A stretch of DNA of 64,000 bases from Streptomyces inusitatus (GTDB lineage: Bacteria > Actinomycetota > Actinomycetes > Streptomycetales > Streptomycetaceae), in assembly GCF_014651115.1 (NCBI RefSeq), contig NZ_BMWG01000018.1:98885-162884 (forward strand), in the 5' to 3' direction. The notes under the pieces are model-generated. The model ran no database searches. It saw nothing but the letters and a program-made list of their open reading frames with translations, and had not been told where the DNA came from. Made by a program: the position numbers and the translations under genes. The number at the start of each line of letters is the position of its first letter. Within the stretch, counting starts at the first letter, position 1. Shown one piece after another: positions 31,516 through 40,786 of this stretch.

Positions 31516-32919
31516 TCACGCGGGCCCGACCTCCATCGGGAGCCCGCCCCTCATCCGGAGTGAGAGCATCGGCTCGGGCACCACACGGTGCCCGTTCGCC
31601 GTGCTCAGCCGCAGCTCCCTGACGACCAGAGCGGTGACGAAGACCGCCTCCATCATCCCCAGATTGCTGCCGACGCAGAACCGGGGTCCGGCCCCGAAGG
31701 GGATGTAGGCGTACCGCGAACGGCCGCCCGAATCGCCGAGGAAGCGGCCGGGGTCGAAGCGCTCCGGATCCGGCCAGAAGCCGGGATGCCGGTGCAGGGT
31801 GTACGGGCAGATCAGCACGTCCGCCCCGGCCGGCACGTCGTACCCGCCGATCACATCGGCCTCCTGGGCCCGCCGGGTGAGGATCCACACCGGCGGATAG
31901 AGCCGCATGGCCTCCTGCACGACGGCCGTGATGTACGTCAGTTCCCGCAGATCCTCGTGCTCGGGCAGCCGGTCCCCCAGCACCGCCCGGGCCTCGTCGC
32001 GGGCGCGCGCGGCCACCTCCGGATGCCGGTCCAGCAGATGGAAGGTCCAGCTCAGCGTGGACGCGGTCGTCTCATGACCGGCCAGCAGCAGGGTCACCAG
32101 CTCGTCGCTGAGCCGCTGCCGTCCCGCCTCGGGGCCGCCCTGGCTCTCGGCGGCCCCGATCATCTGGGAGAGCGCGTCGTCCCCGACGGCGCCGCCCTCC
32201 CCGCCGTCCCCGGCCGCCGGACGGTGGTCCGCCACCAGCAGATCCACCACCCGGTTCAGCTCGCGGCGCGCCCTGCGGAAGCGCATCTGCTGGGGCAGCG
32301 GCGCCCAGAGCGGCACCGCCCCCTGCGTGATCATCTCGAACATCGCCTGGTCCTGCACCACCTCGAAGGCGTGCGCGACCGAGCCGTGCGCCGTCAGATC
32401 CGTCTCCAGCAGGGTCCGCCCCAGCACCCCCAGGGTGAGCCCGGTGAACTCCTCCACCACATCGACGGGCCCCGCGCCCCGGTAGGTGCGCAGCCGGGCG
32501 ACCAGCCGCTCGGCCTCCTCGGCGACCACGGAGGCCTGGGCGGCGATCCGCTTGTGCTGGAACACCGGCTGCATCCGGGTGCGCTGCTCGCGCCAGATCC
32601 GCCCCTCGCTGGTCAGCAGGCCGTCGCCGAGGACCCGTCGGGCCTCGCTGAGCCCGATGCCCTTGTGGTAGTTGGCGGTGTTGTCGGCCAGTACGTGCTT
32701 GGCGTGCTCGGGGTGGTTGAAGATGTACAGGGTCCTCGGCCCGATCGCGACCCGGACCGCGTCGCCCAGCGCGGCGGCCTCGCTCATCAGCCCCAGCCGG
32801 TCGGTGGCGAGCTTGGCCAGCAGTCTCGGCAGCGCCCGGCGCGGCGGGCCCGGCGGGGTGCGGGGCGGGGTGCGGGGCGGGGTGCCGCCCGGCGGCCCGG
32901 GGAGCGCCTCGGTCGTCAT
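31516..32919 (-). CDS. Cytochrome P450 (E7-type)
   Basis: A 467-residue P450. The heme motif is IPFGAGPRFCVGSNLGMMEA, the I-helix LLLAGHETTASTLSW, and the K-helix region QEAMRLYPPVWILTRRA. A Pro-rich N-terminal tail is unlike most bacterial P450s. It is the last gene of the warhead operon and overlaps the flavin reductase (ATGA). Nine-membered enediyne clusters carry a conserved P450 (E7) alongside the E6 flavin reductase. It is presumed to act on core maturation, but the exact step is not known. The stop faces a bidirectional terminator. Confidence 0.88.
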   Translation of the reverse strand: MTTEALPGPPGGTPPRTPPRTPPGPPRRALPRLLAKLATDRLGLMSEAAALGDAVRVAIGPRTLYIFNHPEHAKHVLADNTANYHKGIGLSEARRVLGDGLLTSEGRIWREQRTRMQPVFQHKRIAAQASVVAEEAERLVARLRTYRGAGPVDVVEEFTGLTLGVLGRTLLETDLTAHGSVAHAFEVVQDQAMFEMITQGAVPLWAPLPQQMRFRRARRELNRVVDLLVADHRPAAGDGGEGGAVGDDALSQMIGAAESQGGPEAGRQRLSDELVTLLLAGHETTASTLSWTFHLLDRHPEVAARARDEARAVLGDRLPEHEDLRELTYITAVVQEAMRLYPPVWILTRRAQEADVIGGYDVPAGADVLICPYTLHRHPGFWPDPERFDPGRFLGDSGGRSRYAYIPFGAGPRFCVGSNLGMMEAVFVTALVVRELRLSTANGHRVVPEPMLSLRMRGGLPMEVGPA

Positions 32920-33476
32920 GCCGCCTCCGTCTCGTCGGCCAGCCGGCGGAACCGGCCCTGGAAGAAGACCAGCGCGCCGTCGGACTCCGTACCGCCGGAC
33001 TCCGTACCGCGCTCCAGCGACAGCACCTCGCCGAGGAAGACGGTGTGGTCGCCGCCCTCGTAACGCTCCACGAGCGCGCACTCGAAGCGGGCCAGCGCGC
33101 CGTCGATCAGCGGGGCCCCGTCGGCCGCCCGGCCCGGCGTCCACGGGACCGAGGCGAACTGCGAGAGACCGGAGGGCCTGGAGTGGTCCGCGAAGTGCCG
33201 GGCCACCGCCTCCTGACGGTCGCTCAGCACGGACACCCCGAAGTGGGACGCCGACTCCAGCGACCGGTGCATGGTCGCCTCGTGCTTGACGCAGATCAGC
33301 AGCAGCGGCGGGTTCAGCGACACGGCGGTGAAGGAGTTGGCGGTCATCCCCCGGGGCACGGGCCCCCCGGTCGTCACCACCGTGACGCCGGAGGCGAACT
33401 CCCCGAAGGCGCGGCGCAGGGCCTTGCCGTCCGTCACGGCCGGTTCGGCGGCGGGCGGGGCCGGACGGGCGCTCAT
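32916..33476 (-). CDS. Flavin reductase (E6/HpaC-like)
   Basis: A 186-residue NAD(P)H:FMN/FAD reductase of the HpaC family, with the diagnostic FASGVTVVTTGG, GMTANSFTAVSLNPPLLLICV and HTVFLGEVLSL segments. SgcE6 and its homologues supply reduced flavin to two-component oxygenases in C-1027-type pathways. Here the acyl-CoA-dehydrogenase-like oxygenase at 18705 is the obvious client. It overlaps both neighbours by ATGA junctions, so it is translated with the enediyne thioesterase and P450 genes. Confidence 0.9.
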   Translation of the reverse strand: MSARPAPPAAEPAVTDGKALRRAFGEFASGVTVVTTGGPVPRGMTANSFTAVSLNPPLLLICVKHEATMHRSLESASHFGVSVLSDRQEAVARHFADHSRPSGLSQFASVPWTPGRAADGAPLIDGALARFECALVERYEGGDHTVFLGEVLSLERGTESGGTESDGALVFFQGRFRRLADETEAA

Positions 33477-33940
33477 ACGGCCCTCCCGGTGAGCTGCGCG
33501 GGCCGGGGCCGGTACGGGGCGAGCGCGTCGAGGAGCGCCTCGGGCACCGTCACCGGCACGGTCGCGCCGTTGGGTCCCCGCATACAGGCGACCCGCTGCC
33601 GCCCCCGGGCGATCAGGGTCTCGCCGCCGGACGGCTCCAGCTTGACGTAGTCGAAGGTGAACTCCAGCTGGGTGCTGGCGATGTCGGCGAGCCGCATCCG
33701 GATGGACAGCTCGTCGAAGGCGGTGATCTCGGCGAAGAACTCGCAGTCGACCTTGAGGGTGAAGAGCTTGAGATCGCTCTGCACCTCGGCCAGCACGGCC
33801 GGTGCGCGGAACTTGAGGAACATCTCGCGGCACCGCCCCTGCCAGCGCAGATAGTTCACGTAGTACACATTGCCGACGAGGTTGGTCTCCTCGAAACCGA
33901 CCGTGTGCCTGTGTTCGAAGTAGTCCGTGTGGTCCGTCAT
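33473..33940 (-). CDS. tebC: Enediyne polyketide thioesterase (E10/TEBC)
   Basis: A 155-residue hotdog thioesterase with the enediyne-specific opening HTVGFEETNLVGNVYYVNYLRWQG. Homologues such as SgcE10, CalE7 and DynE7 hydrolyse the linear polyene from the PKS ACP. It directly follows the PKS gene with an ATGA overlap, the universal arrangement of the warhead cassette. Size and spacing match the family. Arginine-containing WQGRCREMFL, also conserved, lies after the first strand. Confidence 0.95.
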   Translation of the reverse strand: MTDHTDYFEHRHTVGFEETNLVGNVYYVNYLRWQGRCREMFLKFRAPAVLAEVQSDLKLFTLKVDCEFFAEITAFDELSIRMRLADIASTQLEFTFDYVKLEPSGGETLIARGRQRVACMRGPNGATVPVTVPEALLDALAPYRPRPAQLTGRAV

Positions 33941-36900
33941 GGCCTGTGACCGCCTCCTGTCAGTATCGCGAACACGACCTTCTCCGGTACGCCCCGCACC
34001 GCGGTCGCCAGCGTCGCCACCCGCAGCTCTCCCGAGGCGAACACCCGCCAGCCGTCCCGTTCCACCGGGGTCAGGGTGAGGGGCGCGTGGGTGGTGAGCC
34101 CGGCCTTCTGGAGGCACTCGACGGCCGCCCACACCCGGGTCGCGGCGGTGTCCGCGTCCTCGCCCGGCCGGGTGAGGACCCGGGCCAGCGGGGCGTGTCC
34201 GCCGAGCAGACCCGCCCACTCCTCCTCGGAGCGCGCCACCACGGTCTCGACGTCGCAGCCCACGGCGGCGGCCGGGGAGCCTCCGGAGGCCGGGGAACCG
34301 TCGGGGGCCGGGGAGCCCACCACGCAGAGCGTCAGCCCCGCGCCGTGCGAGGACGACAGCGGTACGCCGCCCTCCAGTTCGGGCCGCCCGTCGGGTCTGC
34401 GGACCGGTTCGACGGGCCGGTTCAGCGCGCGTCCCGCCGCGAGCGCGGTACGGGAGCGCCCGCCGGATCCGGTCGCCGCGTCCCCGTCCGGTTCGACCAC
34501 GACCGCGACCCGGCCCGAGGTGAGATCCCCGACCGCCCGCTCCAGATAGGGGCCGAGCAGCACCGGCGACCAGGGCCCCGCGCCGTCGCCCTTGCGGACC
34601 GCGCGCAGCCGCAGCCCCTCCCAGCGCTCCACGATCGCGCCCTCGGCGGTGCGCACGGCGATGTCGTACACATAGGTGTCGCCGTCCTGGGAGCGTTCGA
34701 CGGCGCAGTAGCGCAGCTCCCCGGCGTCGGCCGGTTTGTCGCCGCAGGGGTGGATCCGGTCGACGGCGACGGGCAGCAGGGTGGCGTCCGGGACGCAGAC
34801 CTGATTGCCGTGCATCAGGGCGTCCCGCATGCCCGGGTCGCCGAGCAGCAGCTCCCGGGGGAGGAAGCCGGCGAACCAGTCGGCGGACTGCTCGGTGGCG
34901 ATCACCGCGTCGACGTGCCGGGCGGCGGCCCGGTGGTAGCGCCGCAGCCGGCGGAAGCGGCCGGACTGGAAGAGGACCGTGCCGTACAGCTCGGCCGCCG
35001 GGTCGAGCGGCACCTCGGGCAGTCCCTCGGTGGGCTCCGGCGGGCCTTCGGGCAGCTCGTCGCCGTCGGCCAGCACGAGCCTGGCCCTGAAGTGCTCGGC
35101 TGCGAAGCCCGTGTCGGCGCTCTGGATGACCGCCTGGACGGTGTCGTCGCCGGTGACGACGACGGCGACGCGGATGGTCGTCGTCCCGTTCGGGGGGACC
35201 ACGATGGGCCGCAGGAACTCCGCGTCCTCGATGACGGGGGCCCGGGTCCAGCCGGTGACCGCGGCGGCGGCCTGGGCCATCGCCTCCATGCCCATGACGG
35301 CGGGGAAGAGGAGATTGCCGTCGAGGAGATGGTCGGCGAGATAGGGGTCGGTGCCCGCGTTCAGCTCGACCTCGGTGACCAGTTCGACCCCGTGGTAGCG
35401 GAGCAGGGGCTTTTCGGCGAAGCGCAGCAGCGGCAGCGGCGGTACGGCGTGACGCACGGTGTCGATGGTGCCGGTGCGGCCGCTGATGACGACGGTGGTG
35501 GGTGCGTCGGGGTCGGCGACCAGCCGTCGCATCAGCTCCACGCCCTGGTCGGTGGAGATGGGGGTGATGCCGTCGCGGACCAGGGACTCGACCACGGAGA
35601 GCCGCTCCCCCATGCCGGTGCCCGACCAGACCGACCACTCCATGCACAGGGTGCGGCAGTCGGGCCGCTCGCGGGCGAACTCCTCGGTGAGGTCGGCGAG
35701 CCATTCGTTGGCGGTGGCGTAGTGCCCCTCGCCGCGCAGCCCGGCCCGGCCGATGATGCTGCCGAAGGTGACCAGCAGCTTGAGCCGGGCGGGGTCGACG
35801 GCGGCGAGCACGGCCCGCAGTCCGTCCGCCTTGGGGGCCAGGGTGCGCCGGAAGGCGTCCCGGTCCAGGGAGGCGATGGCGGCGGGCTCGTTGCGCCCCG
35901 CGCCGTGCAGTACGGCGGTGACCGGGCCGAGTGCCGCGGTCAGCTCCGCGACCGCGGCCCGGACCTGCTCCGGGTCGGTGACATCGGCGCGGGCGTACCG
36001 CACCTCGACGCCCGCGTCGGCCATCCGGCGCAGATTCGCCGCGAGTTCCTCGTCGGCGGCCGGGTCGGAGCGGCCGAGCACGGCCAGGCGCGCGCCGTGG
36101 TCGCGGGCGACGACGAGGGCGCACTCCGCGGTGATGCCCTTGCCGCCGCCGGTGACGAGCAGGACGTCGGAGGCGTCCAGCGGGGCCTTCGTACGGGCGG
36201 GGGTGATGGGCAGCGGGCGCAGCACGGGGACGCGCCGGAGGCCCTCGGAGTCGTAGTGGGCCTCGGTGAAGCGGGTGGTGGCGGCGGTCTCGGCGACGAC
36301 CCGGTCGACGGCTTCGGCGACCGGGGGCGTGTGGACGACGGTGACCCTCAGCCGGGGGGTCTCCAGCCGCAGGGTCTTGGCCAGTCCGGCCGCGCCCCGG
36401 CCGTGCTGGACCAGGACGTACCGCCGTCCCGCCGTGCCGGACGCGGCCTCCTGGGCTCCGGCGAGGGCGAGTGCGAGGTGTTCCTCGGTGCAGTCGGGCG
36501 GCAGGCAGACGAGGGTGCCGGGGCCGACTCCCGCGTTCTCCAGCCGGGTGCGCAGCTCTTCGGCGAAGGGGTGGTCCGCGGCGGCGTGGAGCCGCCAGGG
36601 TCCGTTCTCCTCCTCCTCGGCGGCGCGCCCGGCGAGGGGCAGTTCGTCGTGGTCGACCGCGAAGGGGCGGGCCCAGGCGGCCGCGCCGGAGATCACGGCG
36701 GCGGCCCCGTCGTCGGGCAGTCCGGTGGCGGCCAGTTCCTGGAGGGCCTCGGCCAGCTCCCGCACGGTGGCGGTGGCGAAGTTGACCGGGGCCTGGGAGG
36801 CGGGGACGCCCAGTTCCTGGGCGGCCTGGTTGACGATCTGTCCGACCGTGATGGAGCTGAGGTGGAGGTCGTCCAGGAGGGTGGTGTCCTCCCCCACGGT

Positions 36901-39756
36901 CTCCAGGGGCAGTTCGGCGCGTTCGGCGACGAGTCTGCGGAGCAGGTCGAGGCCGTTCTCACCGGCCCCGGCGCCCTGTCCCGCGGGCTGCCGGGGGGCG
37001 GTGTCGCGCGGGGTGTCGCCGAGGTCGATCTCGGGTGCCCGCTCGCAGGGGCTGGCGAAGAAGGTGAATTCGGCGCCGACCTCCAGCGGGCGGCGCAGCC
37101 GGTCCTCGAAGAGCCGGTCGTGGCGGAGCGGCGCGCCGACGGCGTAGGCGGCTCCGGCGGCCCGCAGGAGTCCGCGCAGCGATTCGTCGTCGGTGTCCAG
37201 GGAGAGGGCGGGTACGTCGGTGATCTCGGCGGCGAGTCCGCCGAGGACGCGGCCGGGGCCGACCTCGATCAGCAGGTCGACGTCTTCGGCGGCGCGCCGC
37301 AGGGCGGCCTCGAAGCGGACGGGCTCGGTGATCTGGGAGCGCAGCAGGCCGGGTACGCCGGTGTCGGCGGGGAGTTCCTCCCCGGTGACGGTGGAGATGA
37401 TCCGGCGGCCGACGGGGCCGAAGGGCTCGTCGGCGATCCGCTGGTGGAGGAGTTCGGCGGCGGGGGCGACCAGGGGTGAGTGGAAGGCGTGCGAGACATT
37501 GAGCGAGGTGTGGACGACTCCCCGGGTCCGGGAGACGCGGGCGAGCGCGTCCAGGGCGTCGGCGGGTCCGGCGACCACGGTCGCGCGGGGTCCGTTGTAG
37601 CCGGCGACGACGACCGGGAGGTCGCCGATGAGGTCGGCGGCGGTGTCGGGGTCGGTGGCGAGCGAGGCCATGGAGCCGGGGGCGGCGTGTTCGGACATGG
37701 TGGCCCCCCGGGTGCGGGCGACCTTCAGCAGGGTGTCGGTGTCCATGGCCCCGGCCCAGTGCAGGGCGGTGATCTCGCCGAGGCTGTGGCCGACGGCGAC
37801 CCGGGCGGTGAGGCCCAGCGCGTCCAGGGTGCGCAGCCCGGCGACGGATCCGGTGACGATCCTGGGCTGGGCGACCTCGGTGGCCACCATGTCTCCGCGC
37901 AGGGGGAGTTCGGCCGCGTCGTACACCTCGGCGGCGGAGCTGAAGCGGCGGCGCAGCATGCCGCCGCTGGTGCCGCGTCCGGAGCCCTGGCCGGGGAAGA
38001 GATAGCCGATGCGGCCGGGGCGTCCGGCGTGGCCGAGGAAGGCGTTCCCCTTCGCGGGGAGGTGTTCGGTGCGGCCTTCGTCGAGCGCTTGGATCAGCTC
38101 GCGCAGCCGCTCCTCGGCGTCCCTCGGGGAGGAGACGACGGCGGCGGCCCGCCAGGGGGCGTCGCGCAGTTCGCTCTGGAGGGTGGCCGCGAGGTCGGCG
38201 AGTTCGGCGTAGGAGACGGCGGGGACGAAGTCGGCGATGCGGGTGAGGCGTTCGCGCAGCGCCTCCGGCGAGTCGGCGTCGACGAGGAGGAGTTCGGTGT
38301 CCTGGGCGGAGGCGGCGAGGGTGCGGGTGCGGGGGGTGAGTCCGGCCGGGCGGGCCGGCCCGCCGGTGGCGGGCCGGTCCAGCACGATGTGGGTGTTGAT
38401 GCCGCCGAAGCCCATGGCGGTGACTCCGGCGCGGACGGCCTGGCCGCCGGGCCAGGCCTCGGCCCCGCGCAGGGCGCGCAGGGCCGCGCCGTCGCCGGTG
38501 AGGATGGGGTGGGGGTCGACGCAGCCGATGGCGGGCGGCAGTACCCCGGCGTCGACGGCGAGCGCCGCCTTGATGAGTCCGGCGATGCCCGCGGCGGCCT
38601 TGGTGTGGCCGATCATGCCCTTGATGGAGCTGATGGCGGCGGGGGCCGCCGTGGGGTCGGCGGCCCGGCGGGCCTGGGTGAGGGCCTGGAGTTCGGTGGC
38701 GTCCCCGACGGCGGTGCCGGTGCCGTGGCCCTCGAAGAGCGGCACCGTCTCGATGCCGAAGCCCGCCCGCTCGTAGGCGCGGGTCAGGGCGAGCCGGTAG
38801 CCGCTGATCTCGGGGCGGGTGATGCCGCCCTGGCCGTCGGAGGAGATGCCCCAGCCCGCGATGGTGGCGTAGACGCGGCGGCCGCTCTCCAGGGCGTCCT
38901 GCTCGCGCATGAGCACGACCATGCCGCAGCCCTCGCCGGGCCAGAAGCCGTTGGAGCCCCGGTCGTAGACCTTCATCTGGCCGGTGGCGAGTGCTCCGGT
39001 CTTGGCGAAGCCGATGATCTCGAAGGGGTCGATGGAGAGGTCGACGCCGCCGGTGATCGCGATGTCGATGTCGCCGTCGAGCAGGGACTTGGCGGCCTGG
39101 GTCACCGAGAGCAGCGAGGAGGAGCAGGCTCCGTCGACGCTGTAGCCGCCGCCGTTGAGGTCGAAGTGGTTGCAGATCCGTCCGGCGATGGTGTTGGAGA
39201 GGCCGCCCGCGAGGGAGTCCTCGTCGACGGGCGGGAAGGGGCTTTTGTACGAGGCTTCCAGCCCTTCCAGGAAGGGGATGATCCGGTCGTCCTCCCAGCC
39301 CTGTTCCCTGAGCGCGGCGGCCGTCACCCGGCGGACGTAGGGCCAGCGCAGCCGCATGGTGTTGGCGCGGGTGAACTCGCCGGTGAGGGTGTTGCCGACG
39401 ATCACTCCGGTGCGGTCCTTGGGCATTCCCTCGCCGCCCGGGAAGCCGGCGTCGGCGAGGGCGCGGCCGGCGATGTCCAGCGCGAGCCAGTGGGTGAGGT
39501 CGGTGGTGCGGTAGGTGCTGCCCGCGACCCGGTGGCCGAGCCGGTCGAACTCGTACCCCTCGATGACGGCGGCGTCGCGGGCGTAGAAGCGGTCGGGGGC
39601 GGTGGGGTCGGGGTCCCAGTAGTCCGACTGCCGCATGCGTTCGTCGGGGAGCCGGCGGAAGGCGCGCCGGCCCGCGAGGGCGTTCTCCCACAGCTCGTGG
39701 GGGTCCTCGGCGTCGGGGTATCGGCAGGCCATGCCGACGATGGCGATCCGGTTCAT
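33937..39756 (-). CDS. pksE: Iterative enediyne polyketide synthase (PKSE)
   Basis: A 1939-residue iterative type I PKS making the conjugated polyene precursor of the enediyne core. Domains in order: KS with Cys211 (YSVDGACSSS) and EGHGTGTAVGD; AT with Ser658 in AVGHSLGE; a single ACP near 930-1000 with the likely pantetheine Ser968 (LHLSSITVGQI); KR from about 1190 (LLVTGGGKGITAE); DH near 1475 (DPYLADHLLDG); and a C-terminal phosphopantetheinyl transferase near 1830 (VGCDVETVV). This is the SgcE-type order, and the KS Cys position agrees with what I recall for SgcE. ATG 39756 overlaps the UnbU stop. All catalytic residues checked are intact, so it should be functional. Confidence 0.97.
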   Translation of the reverse strand: MNRIAIVGMACRYPDAEDPHELWENALAGRRAFRRLPDERMRQSDYWDPDPTAPDRFYARDAAVIEGYEFDRLGHRVAGSTYRTTDLTHWLALDIAGRALADAGFPGGEGMPKDRTGVIVGNTLTGEFTRANTMRLRWPYVRRVTAAALREQGWEDDRIIPFLEGLEASYKSPFPPVDEDSLAGGLSNTIAGRICNHFDLNGGGYSVDGACSSSLLSVTQAAKSLLDGDIDIAITGGVDLSIDPFEIIGFAKTGALATGQMKVYDRGSNGFWPGEGCGMVVLMREQDALESGRRVYATIAGWGISSDGQGGITRPEISGYRLALTRAYERAGFGIETVPLFEGHGTGTAVGDATELQALTQARRAADPTAAPAAISSIKGMIGHTKAAAGIAGLIKAALAVDAGVLPPAIGCVDPHPILTGDGAALRALRGAEAWPGGQAVRAGVTAMGFGGINTHIVLDRPATGGPARPAGLTPRTRTLAASAQDTELLLVDADSPEALRERLTRIADFVPAVSYAELADLAATLQSELRDAPWRAAAVVSSPRDAEERLRELIQALDEGRTEHLPAKGNAFLGHAGRPGRIGYLFPGQGSGRGTSGGMLRRRFSSAAEVYDAAELPLRGDMVATEVAQPRIVTGSVAGLRTLDALGLTARVAVGHSLGEITALHWAGAMDTDTLLKVARTRGATMSEHAAPGSMASLATDPDTAADLIGDLPVVVAGYNGPRATVVAGPADALDALARVSRTRGVVHTSLNVSHAFHSPLVAPAAELLHQRIADEPFGPVGRRIISTVTGEELPADTGVPGLLRSQITEPVRFEAALRRAAEDVDLLIEVGPGRVLGGLAAEITDVPALSLDTDDESLRGLLRAAGAAYAVGAPLRHDRLFEDRLRRPLEVGAEFTFFASPCERAPEIDLGDTPRDTAPRQPAGQGAGAGENGLDLLRRLVAERAELPLETVGEDTTLLDDLHLSSITVGQIVNQAAQELGVPASQAPVNFATATVRELAEALQELAATGLPDDGAAAVISGAAAWARPFAVDHDELPLAGRAAEEEENGPWRLHAAADHPFAEELRTRLENAGVGPGTLVCLPPDCTEEHLALALAGAQEAASGTAGRRYVLVQHGRGAAGLAKTLRLETPRLRVTVVHTPPVAEAVDRVVAETAATTRFTEAHYDSEGLRRVPVLRPLPITPARTKAPLDASDVLLVTGGGKGITAECALVVARDHGARLAVLGRSDPAADEELAANLRRMADAGVEVRYARADVTDPEQVRAAVAELTAALGPVTAVLHGAGRNEPAAIASLDRDAFRRTLAPKADGLRAVLAAVDPARLKLLVTFGSIIGRAGLRGEGHYATANEWLADLTEEFARERPDCRTLCMEWSVWSGTGMGERLSVVESLVRDGITPISTDQGVELMRRLVADPDAPTTVVISGRTGTIDTVRHAVPPLPLLRFAEKPLLRYHGVELVTEVELNAGTDPYLADHLLDGNLLFPAVMGMEAMAQAAAAVTGWTRAPVIEDAEFLRPIVVPPNGTTTIRVAVVVTGDDTVQAVIQSADTGFAAEHFRARLVLADGDELPEGPPEPTEGLPEVPLDPAAELYGTVLFQSGRFRRLRRYHRAAARHVDAVIATEQSADWFAGFLPRELLLGDPGMRDALMHGNQVCVPDATLLPVAVDRIHPCGDKPADAGELRYCAVERSQDGDTYVYDIAVRTAEGAIVERWEGLRLRAVRKGDGAGPWSPVLLGPYLERAVGDLTSGRVAVVVEPDGDAATGSGGRSRTALAAGRALNRPVEPVRRPDGRPELEGGVPLSSSHGAGLTLCVVGSPAPDGSPASGGSPAAAVGCDVETVVARSEEEWAGLLGGHAPLARVLTRPGEDADTAATRVWAAVECLQKAGLTTHAPLTLTPVERDGWRVFASGELRVATLATAVRGVPEKVVFAILTGGGHRP

Positions 39757-40781
39757 GCGAGTACCGCTTTCTGGCCCGTTTCGGCCGGCTCGTCGCCGGG
39801 GGTCGTGGTCGCGGGTGGTTCGACGGCCGGGGCGGCGGTGCGCCTGCGCTCGGCGAAGTCGGTCCACCAGTGGTAGCCGCCCCGGATGAGGCAGACGGCC
39901 GCGGTGGCGAAGAAGATCCCGTAGGCGACGCCGAGCGCGGTGATCACCCCGTACATCAGGGCCACTCCGCCGCCGAAGGCGATCTGCGCGGCCGGGCGGG
40001 AGGGGGTGGTGCCGGGGTCGGTGATCATGTAGTTGGTGAAGAGGACGAAGGCGACTCCGGTCATCATCGCGAGGGCCGCGGGGATGGCGGTGCCGAAGAT
40101 GAGGCCGCGCAGGATCGCCTGGAGCGCGAAGCCGCCCACCCAGGCCATGATCAGCCACATCCGGTTGGTCAGCTTGGCGTTGAGGAGGGTGCCCGCGGCG
40201 ATGATGATGCCGGGGATGATCCAGTCCCAGGCCCCGTCGACGTACTCGGTGAAGTGGTACGGCGGGGCGATGCTGGCCCAGGGGAAGAGCAGCAGGATCA
40301 TCGCGATGCCGAAGTTGGACGGGTTCATGTAGTGGCGGTCCTTGCCCCGGACCGGGGCGCGCAGCACCCATTTGGTGGCGACGGCGACCACCACACCGAA
40401 GATCATGACCCAGACGCGGTCGTTGACGTAGGTGAGCATGTTGAGGGCGAGCGCGGTGATGTGGGCGGGGAAGAGGAACTCCATGACCCCGCGCGCGCCG
40501 TTGCCGAGGAAGCGGGGGGCGCGGCCCTCGACCCGGGCTCCGACGATCTCCAGCGCGATCTCCACGGTGTAGCCGGTGAGCAGCGCGAGAATGGGCCAGA
40601 GCCAGGGCTGTTCGAAGCCCAGCACGGTGTAGCCGAGGATGTTGAAGATCGTGATCGACATGGCGAACCGGCGGAGCGCCGTGGTGACCTTGGGGTCGTG
40701 GCGGGGCGCCTGGGCGGGCCCGGCGGCGGGGGCGGCGGTCTCGGGGGCCGGACCGGTCGCGGTGAGTCCGTTCTCGCTCAT
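39753..40781 (-). CDS. unbU: UnbU (E5-type) membrane protein of the enediyne warhead cassette
   Basis: A 342-residue integral membrane protein with about eight hydrophobic segments. It resembles the RnfD/NqrB family, with the conserved RHYMNPSNFGIAMILLLFPW motif. UnbU is one of the five conserved warhead-cassette proteins. Its biochemical role is still unclear, although a membrane-associated redox or electron-transfer function is suggested by the RnfD similarity. It starts 5 bases after UnbV and overlaps PKSE, inside the single warhead operon. Confidence 0.93.
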   Translation of the reverse strand: MSENGLTATGPAPETAAPAAGPAQAPRHDPKVTTALRRFAMSITIFNILGYTVLGFEQPWLWPILALLTGYTVEIALEIVGARVEGRAPRFLGNGARGVMEFLFPAHITALALNMLTYVNDRVWVMIFGVVVAVATKWVLRAPVRGKDRHYMNPSNFGIAMILLLFPWASIAPPYHFTEYVDGAWDWIIPGIIIAAGTLLNAKLTNRMWLIMAWVGGFALQAILRGLIFGTAIPAALAMMTGVAFVLFTNYMITDPGTTPSRPAAQIAFGGGVALMYGVITALGVAYGIFFATAAVCLIRGGYHWWTDFAERRRTAAPAVEPPATTTPGDEPAETGQKAVLA

Positions 40782-40786
40782 CTGGG

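Noticed and set aside
33473..36124. Long (883-codon) open frame overlapping PKSE on the same strand
   Set aside because: Only its last 155 codons are the real thioesterase. The rest is an Arg/Pro/Gly-rich shadow of PKSE in another frame.
36959..39691. 910-codon Arg/Pro-rich frame inside the PKSE region
   Set aside because: Composition and complete overlap with the intact PKSE frame show it to be a high-GC shadow.
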